NCBI GenBank assembly: GCA_900321145.1
Contig: ONVB01000122.1
Location: 1-11,684, forward strand
Source of the DNA: an uncultured Eubacteriales bacterium
Lineage (GTDB): Bacteria; Bacillota; Clostridia; Lachnospirales; Lachnospiraceae
Reading direction: 5' to 3'
DNA length: 11,684 nucleotides
The notes below the pieces were generated by a model that made no database searches, was not told the DNA's origin, and saw nothing but the letters and a program-made list of their open reading frames with translations. Position 1 is the first letter of the stretch; every line of letters begins with the position of its first letter. Of this stretch, positions 5,476 to 11,684 are shown in pieces. A program made the translations under genes and the position numbers.

Positions 5476-7272
5476 TTACTTTTCCTTCTTCTTCTTTGAT
5501 CCGATCACTACACCACAGATGATAGCGATAAGAGCAGCCGCACCGCCGCAGATACCTGCGATCGCTCCGGCACCAAGGCCCTTCTTCTCATCCTTCTTGG
5601 TCTCTGTTGCAGCTGCCTCGGTTGTTGCGGCAGTTGTAGCAGCCTCGGTTGTTGCCTCGGTTACTGTCTGCTCGCTGTCCTTGTTGAAGCCGCTTACTGT
5701 AAATGTGATCTTGATATCCTTTACAGGTAAAGGTGTATAACCGATTTCCTTAACATCATCATTCCAGATATTCTGGATGAGCATTGTAAGGTACTCCTCT
5801 GAATCAGGACTGATAACCGGATCGATATCAACGCCTGAACCGTTGATCTCGAGCTCCATATCTGAGATAACAATATCGCCTGTGTTCGGGATATCGGTAT
5901 CAACAGCTATAAGGTTGAAGTGATCCTGATCCTTGAAATCATCATCAGCAAACTGAAGTCCTGTGATGGATACGGTGTAGGTACCGTTACCATCGATCTT
6001 TGTATCCTGGATCGTACCCGGGATGGTTACTGCTTTATTGTCTGCATCCCATCCGGTGATCTGGTTGAAGTAATCCATTCCTGTGTCATCTGTGTAGCCA
6101 AGTCCGTACTGAGCATCATACCATGCGTTACGGAATGAGAACTTAGGTGACTGAACAAGGATGTATGCGTTGTAATCCGGATTGTCCTTCTCAACCTCAG
6201 CTGCAGGTCCCGGTGCGATAAGATCCTCAGCAGCTTCTTCATAAACATTTGCACCGTTGAAGGTTACTGTATACTCAACCTTCTTGAAGCCTGAAGGCTC
6301 CTTGATATACTGTGCAGCCCACTCGTTGAAGCCACCGTAAAGTCTGATGGCATGCTTGTCATCGATATCACCGGTCTGCTCATACCACCATGCATCACCC
6401 TGTGAAGGATCTATCTCTACATCCTGTCCGTCTATCTTACATGCTACTGTTACATCTACATCTCCGAGGTTCTCGGCTACGAGTACAGGTGCCATCCACC
6501 ATACATTCGGTACCGCATCCGGGAACTCAAGTGATACTGTCTTGGTCTCTCCGACCTTGATCTTCTCATTTGTTGCTACTATAGCCGGATTGTTGCCTGC
6601 ATTGTTGGGATCGTTGTACTGCATACCCCAGTCATTCTCCTCAGCAGCATCGCCGCCGAAACCGATATAGAGGTCTGCCTCTCCTTCAAATGCACCGGCT
6701 GATACCTTTGCGCCTGCCTCTGCCTTCTCGGCACTGTTGACAGTCACTGTATACTCAACCTTCTTGAAGCCTGAAGGCTCCGAGATATACTGAGTGCCCC
6801 ACTCATTGAAACCGCCGTAAAGCCTTATTGCCTTTGTTTCATCATAATCACCTGTCTGCTCATACCACCAGATAGGTCCTACGGTTGCATCGATCGGTAC
6901 ATCCGCATCATCGATCTTCAAGGTTACTGTTGCGTCAAGGTTACCTACGCCCTCACCTACAAGGACGGGTGCCATCCACCATACATTCGGTACAGCATCC
7001 GGGAACTCAAGTGAAACCGTAACGGTATCTCCTACCTTCGCGGTTGCTGTCGTAGCCTTGATGTCGGCATTGTTGCCCGCGTTGTTGGGGTCGTTGAACT
7101 GCATACCCCAGTCGTTCTCCTCGGCCTTGTCACCACCGAAGCCGATGAATACCTCAAACTCACCGTCATAGGCTTCTGCAGCCAGAGTCGGTAAGGTCGG
7201 CGCTGTGATAAGACCGAGCGTCATCATTGCGGTTCCTATCCACGCCAAAGCTCTCTTGAAGTGCTTTTTCAT
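5476..7272 (-). CDS. Secreted, membrane-anchored protein with a duplicated aromatic-rich domain; function unknown
   Basis: I do not recognise this 598-residue protein as a named family. Residues 1-32 are a signal peptide (KKHFKR, a hydrophobic core, then a probable cut near TLAAEA). Residues 41-180 and 201-340 are two copies of one domain at an exact 160-residue offset without gaps, about 102 of 140 positions identical by hand count. Each contains IGFGGD, EENDWGMQ, PNVWWMAPVLV, WWYEQTGD, LYGGFNEW and a final EYTVT strand. A different region follows at about 365-530, with FRNAWYDAQYG, NGTYTVSITGL and IVISDMELEING; it looks beta-rich. Then come a Thr/Ala/Glu linker (536-558), a Gly/Ala-rich membrane helix (about 566-590) and the tail GSKKKKEK. 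No LPXTG motif is present. The ATG at 7272 is chosen over an upstream in-frame ATG at 7350 because AGGAGG (7284..7279) lies 6 nt before it and the signal peptide begins there. A role in binding glycans at the cell surface is inferred from the aromatic residues and the neighbouring importer. Confidence 0.85.
   Translation of the reverse strand: MKKHFKRALAWIGTAMMTLGLITAPTLPTLAAEAYDGEFEVFIGFGGDKAEENDWGMQFNDPNNAGNNADIKATTATAKVGDTVTVSLEFPDAVPNVWWMAPVLVGEGVGNLDATVTLKIDDADVPIDATVGPIWWYEQTGDYDETKAIRLYGGFNEWGTQYISEPSGFKKVEYTVTVNSAEKAEAGAKVSAGAFEGEADLYIGFGGDAAEENDWGMQYNDPNNAGNNPAIVATNEKIKVGETKTVSLEFPDAVPNVWWMAPVLVAENLGDVDVTVACKIDGQDVEIDPSQGDAWWYEQTGDIDDKHAIRLYGGFNEWAAQYIKEPSGFKKVEYTVTFNGANVYEEAAEDLIAPGPAAEVEKDNPDYNAYILVQSPKFSFRNAWYDAQYGLGYTDDTGMDYFNQITGWDADNKAVTIPGTIQDTKIDGNGTYTVSITGLQFADDDFKDQDHFNLIAVDTDIPNTGDIVISDMELEINGSGVDIDPVISPDSEEYLTMLIQNIWNDDVKEIGYTPLPVKDIKITFTVSGFNKDSEQTVTEATTEAATTAATTEAAATETKKDEKKGLGAGAIAGICGGAAALIAIICGVVIGSKKKKEK
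6253..6672 (-). repeat. Second copy of the tandem 480-bp coding repeat
   Basis: This stretch encodes residues 201-340 of the surface protein and aligns without gaps to 6733-7152. Nucleotide identity is high in patches; 6266-6301 matches 6746-6781 exactly over 36 nt. The conserved core of WWM, WWYEQT and YGGFNEW is unchanged, while exposed-looking stretches such as residues 231-239 and 281-294 differ. Confidence 0.9.
6733..7152 (-). repeat. First copy of the tandem 480-bp coding repeat
   Basis: This stretch encodes residues 41-180 of the surface protein. Its partner lies exactly 480 bp downstream in transcription order. About 20 residues of low-similarity Ala/Glu/Lys-rich sequence (181-200) join the two copies. 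The exact spacing and long identical patches suggest a relatively recent in-frame duplication, or gene conversion keeping the copies alike. Confidence 0.9.
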
Positions 7273-7509
7273 GTTCTTCCTCCTTTGATTATGGCATCTG
7301 TCTTGACCGAAAATACCCTGCGAAAGCGGTATACTCCGAACAGGACACATGTCTTGATCAGGTACAATTTACCTACTGTCGCACATTCTACAATAGGAGG
7401 AATAAAAATAATACTTTAATTATCAGAGAAAAATACCTTAAAAATCTGCACAGGGATATACTTTTGAACCGGTATATATGTTCTCATAATACCACATACA
7501 CATCAATAT
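7273..7509. other. Leader region of the surface-protein gene, no confident promoter
   Basis: Together with 7510-7637 this makes a 365-base stretch without a well-supported gene. It is A/T-rich near 7381-7509 and more G/C-rich near 7290-7370. It must contain the promoter of the surface-protein gene, because a terminator lies just upstream. Possible -10-like boxes exist on the minus strand in the A/T-rich part, but none has a good -35 at 16-18 nt. A small inverted repeat ATATAC/GTATAT (7456-7461 and 7472-7477) is the only symmetric element seen. The AGGAGG at 7284..7279 is the ribosome site of the gene at 7272. Confidence 0.5.
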
Positions 7510-7541
7510 AAAAAACGGGCGAAGCCTTATCAGCTTCGCCC
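7510..7541 (-). terminator. Rho-independent terminator after the metallophosphatase gene
   Basis: A perfect 9-bp stem (7517-7525 paired with 7533-7541) encloses a 7-nt loop and leads on the minus strand into a run of six T after one spacer base. It lies about 95 nt after the metallophosphatase stop codon. It marks the end of the transcription unit that includes the metallophosphatase and probably the YwlG-family gene. Confidence 0.92.
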
Positions 7542-7558
7542 TCAGTCATTTCTTGTCT

Positions 7559-7603
7559 TTATTTCATATACTTCATAGCTTTTGGATTTAGGCCTTTGTT
7601 CAT
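7559..7603 (-). CDS. Possible 14-codon ORF between the phosphatase stop and its terminator
   Basis: An ATG at 7603 opens a 14-codon frame reading MNKGLNPKAMKYMK and ending in TAA, 17 nt before the terminator stem. The peptide is basic with Met and Lys enrichment. The only ribosome-site-like sequence is AAGG about 5 nt upstream, which is weak. I recognise no family, and an ORF this short occurs easily by chance. It could equally be a remnant of a decayed gene start or untranslated trailer. Confidence 0.15.
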   Translation of the reverse strand: MNKGLNPKAMKYMK

Positions 7604-7637
7604 TATTGCCTTACAGCATCGGAATATCCTAATACGC

Positions 7638-8393
7638 TCACGGCTTCGTGATCTCCACCGCAAACTCCTCCATATCGTCAAGCCTTAAGAATATCGCACC
7701 GTTTTTGACATTCTTTTTAAAGCCGATGGCGCATCCGCCGTCTATATCCACAAAGTTCCTGAATCTGTACGATTCAAGACGGTTATAGTTCCTGTCACGC
7801 AGATACTCGGCCCTCACCCTTTGGACCGGAACATGACCCGTGATAAATGTATAGTCATAATTTGCATATATATCCTTGCATTTTGTATCCCCGTCTCTGA
7901 ACATGGAAGCCCACACGATTGCCCATGCGTAGTCCGTATCCATCTCGCAGAACTCCTGTCCCTCACATTTCGGTATATAAAATGAATGTGTAAGACAAAA
8001 CCTTCTGCCGCCCGCTTCGACAACCTTAATGAGCATCCTGTGGTTCAGCCATGATAACAGAGCCTTTCTTTCATCCCCGGAAAGCTTACTGTATGCCTCA
8101 AATGTAACCTCACCGCCGTTATAATAGCGCCACAGAGTTGTGTCATTCCCTATACAGTAGGCACCCCCCTCCGGATCAACCACATCAAGCATCATATACT
8201 CATGATTTCCGAGCAGCAGATCCATGTTCTCGTGCTCCATTATGTAACTCAGCAGTTCTATTCCCTTCGGCCCACGGTCTATGGCATCTCCTATCACATA
8301 TAATTTGTCTTCATCCGAAAAACCTATTTTGTTTAAGCCTTCCATGAATACATCCATGTACCCATGAAGGTCCGAAACAACATATACAGCCAT
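7638..8393 (-). CDS. Calcineurin-like metallophosphatase (Ser/Thr protein phosphatase / ApaH type)
   Basis: This 251-residue protein carries the full two-metal phosphoesterase motif series: D8-L-H10, GDAIDRG at 35-41, GNHE at 62-65, LTHS with H136, and TGHVPV with H187, followed by a DIDGG strand. The GDxxDRG form with arginine is typical of the bacterial PrpA/PrpE/ApaH branch, which includes protein phosphatases and dinucleoside tetraphosphate hydrolases. Which substrate applies cannot be read here. It has no signal peptide and should be cytoplasmic. GGAGGAGG lies about 6 nt before the ATG at 8393. It follows the YwlG-family gene by 75 nt with no terminator between them, so the two are probably co-transcribed; a strong terminator follows it. 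Length and motif order look complete. Confidence 0.88.
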   Translation of the reverse strand: MAVYVVSDLHGYMDVFMEGLNKIGFSDEDKLYVIGDAIDRGPKGIELLSYIMEHENMDLLLGNHEYMMLDVVDPEGGAYCIGNDTTLWRYYNGGEVTFEAYSKLSGDERKALLSWLNHRMLIKVVEAGGRRFCLTHSFYIPKCEGQEFCEMDTDYAWAIVWASMFRDGDTKCKDIYANYDYTFITGHVPVQRVRAEYLRDRNYNRLESYRFRNFVDIDGGCAIGFKKNVKNGAIFLRLDDMEEFAVEITKP

Positions 8394-8411
8394 CCTAATC
8401 CTCCTCCGCGT

Positions 8412-8459
8412 TCAGCCGGAACAGCAACAACACCGTATCATACCATGAAACAATCGCAT
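8412..8459 (-). CDS. Possible short upstream ORF with four consecutive cysteine codons
   Basis: Between the YwlG-family gene and the metallophosphatase an ATG at 8459 opens a 15-codon frame, MRLFHGMIRCCCCSG, ending in TGA five or so bases before the phosphatase ribosome site. Cys codons TGT-TGT-TGC-TGT occupy 8432..8421. The placement resembles regulatory leader peptides, and polycysteine upstream ORFs are known in actinobacteria. Against it, there is no good ribosome site, only GGAA immediately before the ATG. The run also sits in a TTG/TGT-rich repeat-like patch, so chance is likely. Confidence 0.2.
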   Translation of the reverse strand: MRLFHGMIRCCCCSG

Positions 8460-8468
8460 ATTTCCGGT

Positions 8469-9035
8469 TTACATCAGGGCCACATCATAGACAGCACGCT
8501 CTCCGCCCACGTACTTCGGTCTTCTTCGCGCGGCCAGCACAAAGGCTTCGCCGACCTTCCTGTTCTCCAGCCTGAGCGGGACCACAACCGGGTGGATGTG
8601 CATCCCTATCATCACACCGCCTATATCCATGCCTGCATCCGCCTTCGCGTTCAGGCTTTCAACCATGACAGGATCCGTAAACAGCTTATAAGCCGCAACC
8701 GCAAATGCTCCGCCGGCGTGTGGCTGCGGGATCACATTTACCACTTCCAGGTCAAGCCTTTCCGCTACCGCCCTCTCGACCACGAGAGCTCTGTTCAAGT
8801 GTTCACAGCACTGAACTGCCAGGTACACTCCCTGTGCTTTAAGCTCATTAAGCACGGTGCTTATCACCGCCTCGGCCGACTCCCTGTTTGAAGCAGTCCC
8901 AAGCTTCTCGCCCACTGTTTCACTCGATGAACCGCCCAGAACAAAAACCGAGTTTTCCTTCATCTTGGCCTTCTCTATAATCTCCGTGATCACATTCTTT
9001 ACATCCGATGTTATCTTTTCAGTTATATCTGTCAT
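8469..9035 (-). CDS. ywlG: YwlG-family protein (DUF436 / UPF0340)
   Basis: This 188-residue protein matches the conserved YwlG/UPF0340 family over its full usual length. Signature blocks are visible in order: FVLGGSSSETVGEKLG (31-46), QCCEHLNRALVVE (75-87), PQPHAGGAFA (103-112), GGVMIGMHIHPVVVP (139-153) and RPKYVGGERAVYDVAL (172-187). The paired Cys in QCCEH and the conserved His residues suggest a cofactor or metal site, but the family has no proven function that I know of. There is no signal peptide, so it should be cytoplasmic. AGGAG lies 8 nt before the ATG. It sits between the sensor kinase and the metallophosphatase; a carbohydrate role from that position would be guesswork, since the gene is a conserved singleton in many Bacillota. 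Confidence 0.9.
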   Translation of the reverse strand: MTDITEKITSDVKNVITEIIEKAKMKENSVFVLGGSSSETVGEKLGTASNRESAEAVISTVLNELKAQGVYLAVQCCEHLNRALVVERAVAERLDLEVVNVIPQPHAGGAFAVAAYKLFTDPVMVESLNAKADAGMDIGGVMIGMHIHPVVVPLRLENRKVGEAFVLAARRRPKYVGGERAVYDVALM

Positions 9036-9063
9036 CTGTCCTACTCCTTTTGCTCATACTCCG

Positions 9064-9100
9064 CATAGACGATCGATGAGCTTCGTCCTAATCGTCTATG
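9064..9100. promoter_or_regulatory. Ten-base-pair inverted repeat ahead of the YwlG-family gene
   Basis: CATAGACGAT (9064-9073) and ATCGTCTATG (9091-9100) are perfect 10-bp inverted arms around 17 nt, ending about 30 nt before the start of the YwlG-family gene. On the minus strand no T-run follows, so it is not a standard terminator for these genes. The loop contains another GACGA-like segment that could compete for pairing. It may be an operator or a structured leader. Confidence 0.4.
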
Positions 9101-9133
9101 ATATACCTCTTTTTATGTTCTTTCGTCCGAATA

Positions 9134-9152
9134 AAGCTTCGCTGCGAAGCTT
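9134..9152 (-). terminator. Hairpin at the sensor-kinase stop codon, weak terminator candidate
   Basis: AAGCTTCGC (9134-9142) and GCGAAGCTT (9144-9152) form a compact near-perfect hairpin starting in the TAA stop codon of the kinase. Only TATT follows on the minus strand rather than a T-run, so termination would be inefficient. It could instead protect the 3' end of a processed message. Confidence 0.35.
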
Positions 9153-10962
9153 ATGCATTTTCCGTGCCGTAGCACTTTATAAAGGGCATATGGATCTTCA
9201 CGCAGGTGCCCTCGTTCTCGACGCTGGTTATGGTAACGCCGTACTCGTTGCCGAACCTGAGCTTTATCCTCTGGTTCACGTTGCATATACCTATGTGCTC
9301 ACGGTCGAGGTTCTCGAAATCATTCAGATACCTGGTCACCTCTTCAAGCTCCTTTTCACTCATGCCGTGTCCGTTATCCGTCACGGTAAGGAAGAGCTCT
9401 CTGTCGTCATATGCCTCCGCCTTAATGGTAATGAGTCCACCCGCATCCTTGTCCTCCATGGCGTGGACGTAAGCATTTTCCACAAAGGGCTGTACGACAA
9501 AGGGCATGACCTTGCACCTTTCCGCAACCTCCTTGTCATACTCTACGACGGCAGTGATGCGGTCTCCGAAACGATAGCTCTGTATCTTCGTGTAGCACTC
9601 AACCTTGTCCATCTCCCACGCCAAAGTCTTCAGCTCCTGTCCCGCCTCGAGACTTCCGCGAAGCAGACGGTTGAGCATGACGGATATCTCCTCTATATCC
9701 TTTTGATGATTGATCATAGCCAGCATACGCATGGTCTCAAGAGTATTATACAGGAAGTGAGGATTGATCTGCGTGGTAAGCATCTTGAACTCTATATCCT
9801 TGTTTCTCGAGTGAAGCTGTTCACGCTCTATCCTTTCATTTGCGGCGGTATCCGAAAGCTTCTGCATATCTACCACCATCTTGTTCAGGTCGTTGTACAG
9901 CTCCCATATCTCATCATGCGCCTCTCCTATAGCTCCGTCCGCGGCAGCAGACGAGCGCTCCACCACATGCCGCATAGCCATCCCGAGCGCTGTTATGCGT
10001 CGGGTGAACCAGCGGTTTAAAACAAGCACGGAAGCGGCCATAAGTAAAGCCGCGAGCATGAGCGGAATAAGGCTTCTGATAGTTGTTCTGCCCGCACTCC
10101 TGGTAATGCCGCCATACGGCTGCATAAGTACAAGCATATAGTAATCCGGCGAGTATCTCGGAGTTACGGTCACTGCCGCCGAAGCACACCTCTCACCATG
10201 GAAGGTAACCCATCCGTCAAAGCTCTCATCCTTCAGAGTTTGACACACTTCCTTTATCTCATTTTCTGTTATGCTCACATTTGCAAGTACATTTTCATTT
10301 CCGTTCAACACCAGGAGCGCATGGTCACTGCGGCTGTTTATATACTCATCCGTAAGCGCCGGATCCAGCTCGATGCTTATAACGCCCACTTCCTTGTCAC
10401 GACTGTCGATCAGTGTCCTCGTGAGCCTTAAGCTCCTCCTGCCTGTCTTGATGTTGCTATAGTAGGACCACCTCGGACGGCCTATATACTGCATGGTCTT
10501 CTTGTACCACTCTTTCTCCCTGAGCGTATCGGTGATCTTTTTGAAATGGTTCTCATCGCCCTTAATAAGATCCGGGTTCATATAGAAGCTTATCTTCGCT
10601 ATGTCCCTGTAATACTCATATATATAGTCGTCTAAAACCTGTGACGACTTGTTGTCCACATATATCTCGGTATCCGTAGCGTAGGTATTTAATACGACCT
10701 GCATACGCGACTCATCGAAGAATATGCGCTCCGAAAGCTCTGTGACCAGGTTGAGCTTGTTCGTGAGCAGTTCCTTTTGCACCTCGAGGCTTTCCCGCCC
10801 GCTCTCTATCTGCTGCTCTATAAGTGCCCTGCTCGAGGTGCTGTACATATAGATGTATACCAGTATAAGCGGAAGAAAACAGCCAAGGGTAAAGACCAGT
10901 ATCATCCGCTGCCCAAGCTTTAAAGAGCTTGCTCCGCGTATTTTAAACATTGGTTTACCCAT
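9151..10962 (-). CDS. YesM-type sensor histidine kinase
   Basis: This 603-residue membrane kinase has helix 1 at about 20-40, an extracytoplasmic sensor region of some 255 residues (about 41-296), helix 2 at about 298-319 and a HAMP-like linker. The kinase core is of the His_kinase/HATPase_c YesM class: QINPHFLYNTLE with phospho-acceptor H402, QSYRFGDRI (461-469), N-box QPFVENAYVHAM (491-502), DNGHGM (529-534) and GICNVNQRI (558-566). The sensor region has the two-lobed pattern expected of Cache-type sensors, but I cannot fold it here. Kinases of this class usually act with an AraC-type YesN response regulator and control sugar importers. No regulator gene is adjacent in this window. The gene follows the fucosidase by 32 nt with GGAG 9 nt before the ATG, so the two are very likely co-transcribed. 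A second Met at residue 5 is a less well spaced alternative start. Confidence 0.93.
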   Translation of the reverse strand: MGKPMFKIRGASSLKLGQRMILVFTLGCFLPLILVYIYMYSTSSRALIEQQIESGRESLEVQKELLTNKLNLVTELSERIFFDESRMQVVLNTYATDTEIYVDNKSSQVLDDYIYEYYRDIAKISFYMNPDLIKGDENHFKKITDTLREKEWYKKTMQYIGRPRWSYYSNIKTGRRSLRLTRTLIDSRDKEVGVISIELDPALTDEYINSRSDHALLVLNGNENVLANVSITENEIKEVCQTLKDESFDGWVTFHGERCASAAVTVTPRYSPDYYMLVLMQPYGGITRSAGRTTIRSLIPLMLAALLMAASVLVLNRWFTRRITALGMAMRHVVERSSAAADGAIGEAHDEIWELYNDLNKMVVDMQKLSDTAANERIEREQLHSRNKDIEFKMLTTQINPHFLYNTLETMRMLAMINHQKDIEEISVMLNRLLRGSLEAGQELKTLAWEMDKVECYTKIQSYRFGDRITAVVEYDKEVAERCKVMPFVVQPFVENAYVHAMEDKDAGGLITIKAEAYDDRELFLTVTDNGHGMSEKELEEVTRYLNDFENLDREHIGICNVNQRIKLRFGNEYGVTITSVENEGTCVKIHMPFIKCYGTENA

Positions 10963-10994
10963 GGCTGTTTTCTCCTGACATGCATTATATTCTC

Positions 10995-11684
10995 TTAATC
11001 CGTCTCTATCTTGATGACTACCGGGAACTCGCTTGCGACGGTCTGCGTCTTAAACTCAAGTCCGTTCTCCGTCGTCTCAAAGCTTATCTCCTCGTCCGAA
11101 CCGAGTACGCTGACATTCCTTATGATCCCGTGGAACTCCGGCATGTTCTGGTCCTTTGACTTCTTAAAGGAGCTTATGCACACCTTACCGTCCTCAGGAT
11201 ATCTTAAGGCAAATGCGTAGATGGCGCCGTTTCCCGCGGTAAAACGGAAGTCCCTGCTTGTGAAGACCTTCTCCTGCTGGTCTCCGAACTGACCGTCAGA
11301 ATCCTCCGTCGGGCCTTCCTTGCACTTTCTCCAGACCTTCGCATCGTATATCGCCTCCGAATTAACGCTCATCCATGAGGCGAGATCCTCAAGTATCTTC
11401 CTGTCGCCCTCAGGTATGGTTCCGTCCGCCTTCGGGCCTATGTTCAAGAGCAGATTACCGTTCTTTGAAACCACATCGATCAATGTCTCTATTATCTCAC
11501 AACTGCTCTTATAGTCAAGTGTATCTGTGTAACACCACGAATTTCTTGCCACCGCGGTGTCCGTCTGCCACGGGAACGCTTTTATATCCGCAAATGCACC
11601 GCGCTCTATCTCCACTATACCCGTGCCGAAGGAAAGCGCGTCATGCTTGTAGCAAACCGCAACCGGCTTACCCCACTCCTCTCC
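10995..11684 (-). CDS. Alpha-L-fucosidase, GH29, C-terminal half (cut by the window edge)
   Basis: The visible 229 residues continue in frame to the right edge, so the start lies outside. The last part of the GH29 catalytic barrel is recognisable: EEWGKPVAVCYKHD, then VEIERGAF, PWQTDTAVARNSWCY, the long helix ending VVSKNGNLLLNIGP, KADGTIPEGDRKIL and NSEAIYDAKVW. A C-terminal beta-sandwich region of about 100 residues follows and ends VVIKIETD. GH29 enzymes release L-fucose from glycan ends by a retaining mechanism; the catalytic nucleophile Asp is in the missing part, so activity cannot be judged here. Whether a signal peptide exists is also unknown. The kinase gene begins 32 nt downstream. 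A GTG at 11615 could be mistaken for a start, but family sequence clearly extends through it. Confidence 0.93.
   Translation of the reverse strand, partial: GEEWGKPVAVCYKHDALSFGTGIVEIERGAFADIKAFPWQTDTAVARNSWCYTDTLDYKSSCEIIETLIDVVSKNGNLLLNIGPKADGTIPEGDRKILEDLASWMSVNSEAIYDAKVWRKCKEGPTEDSDGQFGDQQEKVFTSRDFRFTAGNGAIYAFALRYPEDGKVCISSFKKSKDQNMPEFHGIIRNVSVLGSDEEISFETTENGLEFKTQTVASEFPVVIKIETD

Noticed and set aside
7273..7350. A 26-residue N-terminal extension of the surface protein from an ATG at 7350
   Set aside because: The extension would bury the signal peptide inside the protein and has no good ribosome site. The ATG at 7272 has AGGAGG 6 nt upstream and begins with KKHFKR.
7456..7477. Inverted repeat ATATAC/GTATAT in the surface-protein leader as an operator
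   Set aside because: The arms are only 6 bp of A/T-rich sequence and no promoter could be placed next to them, so chance is the best explanation.
8364..8891. A 175-codon open frame on the plus strand
   Set aside because: It overlaps the metallophosphatase start and most of the YwlG-family gene on the opposite strand. The His- and Arg-rich product is typical of a shadow frame.
8857..10020. A 387-codon open frame on the plus strand
   Set aside because: It lies opposite the sensor kinase and the start of the YwlG-family gene, both of which show full family motifs. Its translation has no recognisable domain, and it has no suitable ribosome site. It is an antisense shadow caused by codon bias.

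Overview
The window reads as chromosomal DNA of a gut- or rumen-type Bacillota, most probably a member of the Lachnospiraceae. The reasons are strong AGGAGG ribosome sites, clean rho-independent terminators, a Lipo-box sugar-binding protein with YesM/LplB/LplC/YesL-type partners, and a surface protein with a Thr/Ala/Glu linker and C-terminal membrane anchor. The family-level placement is inference. Every gene I accept lies on the minus strand, so transcription runs from high to low coordinates. I see no RNA genes, insertion sequences, CRISPR arrays or phage genes.

In transcription order: (1) 11684-8394 holds the C-terminal half of a GH29 alpha-L-fucosidase, then a YesM-type sensor histidine kinase 32 nt downstream, then a YwlG/DUF436-family protein. 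A possible 15-residue ORF with four successive Cys codons precedes the next gene. (2) 8393-7510 holds a calcineurin-like metallophosphatase of the Ser/Thr phosphatase/ApaH type and a strong terminator. (3) 7509-5412 is a single-gene unit with a terminator on each side. It encodes a secreted, C-terminally anchored protein whose first half is an ungapped 160-residue tandem duplication rich in Trp, Tyr and Phe. (4) 5411-801 is an importer operon: an LplB-type permease with an unusual 260-residue N-terminal extension, an LplC-type permease, and a solute-binding lipoprotein, ended by a terminator. (5) 816-118 is a YesL/DUF624 membrane protein, apparently expressed from a promoter whose -35 lies in the preceding terminator stem. 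(6) 117-1 has a well-formed promoter, an inverted repeat at its start point, and the first six codons of the next gene.

Read together, this is part of a carbohydrate-utilisation locus: a fucosidase, a sugar-sensing kinase, an oligosaccharide importer without its own ATPase, and a candidate glycan-binding surface protein. The response regulator, the ATPase and the rest of the enzymes are not in the window. The least explained item is the duplicated-domain surface protein. The most unusual version of a known gene is the extended permease. I did not find a clearly new multi-gene defence or mobile system.
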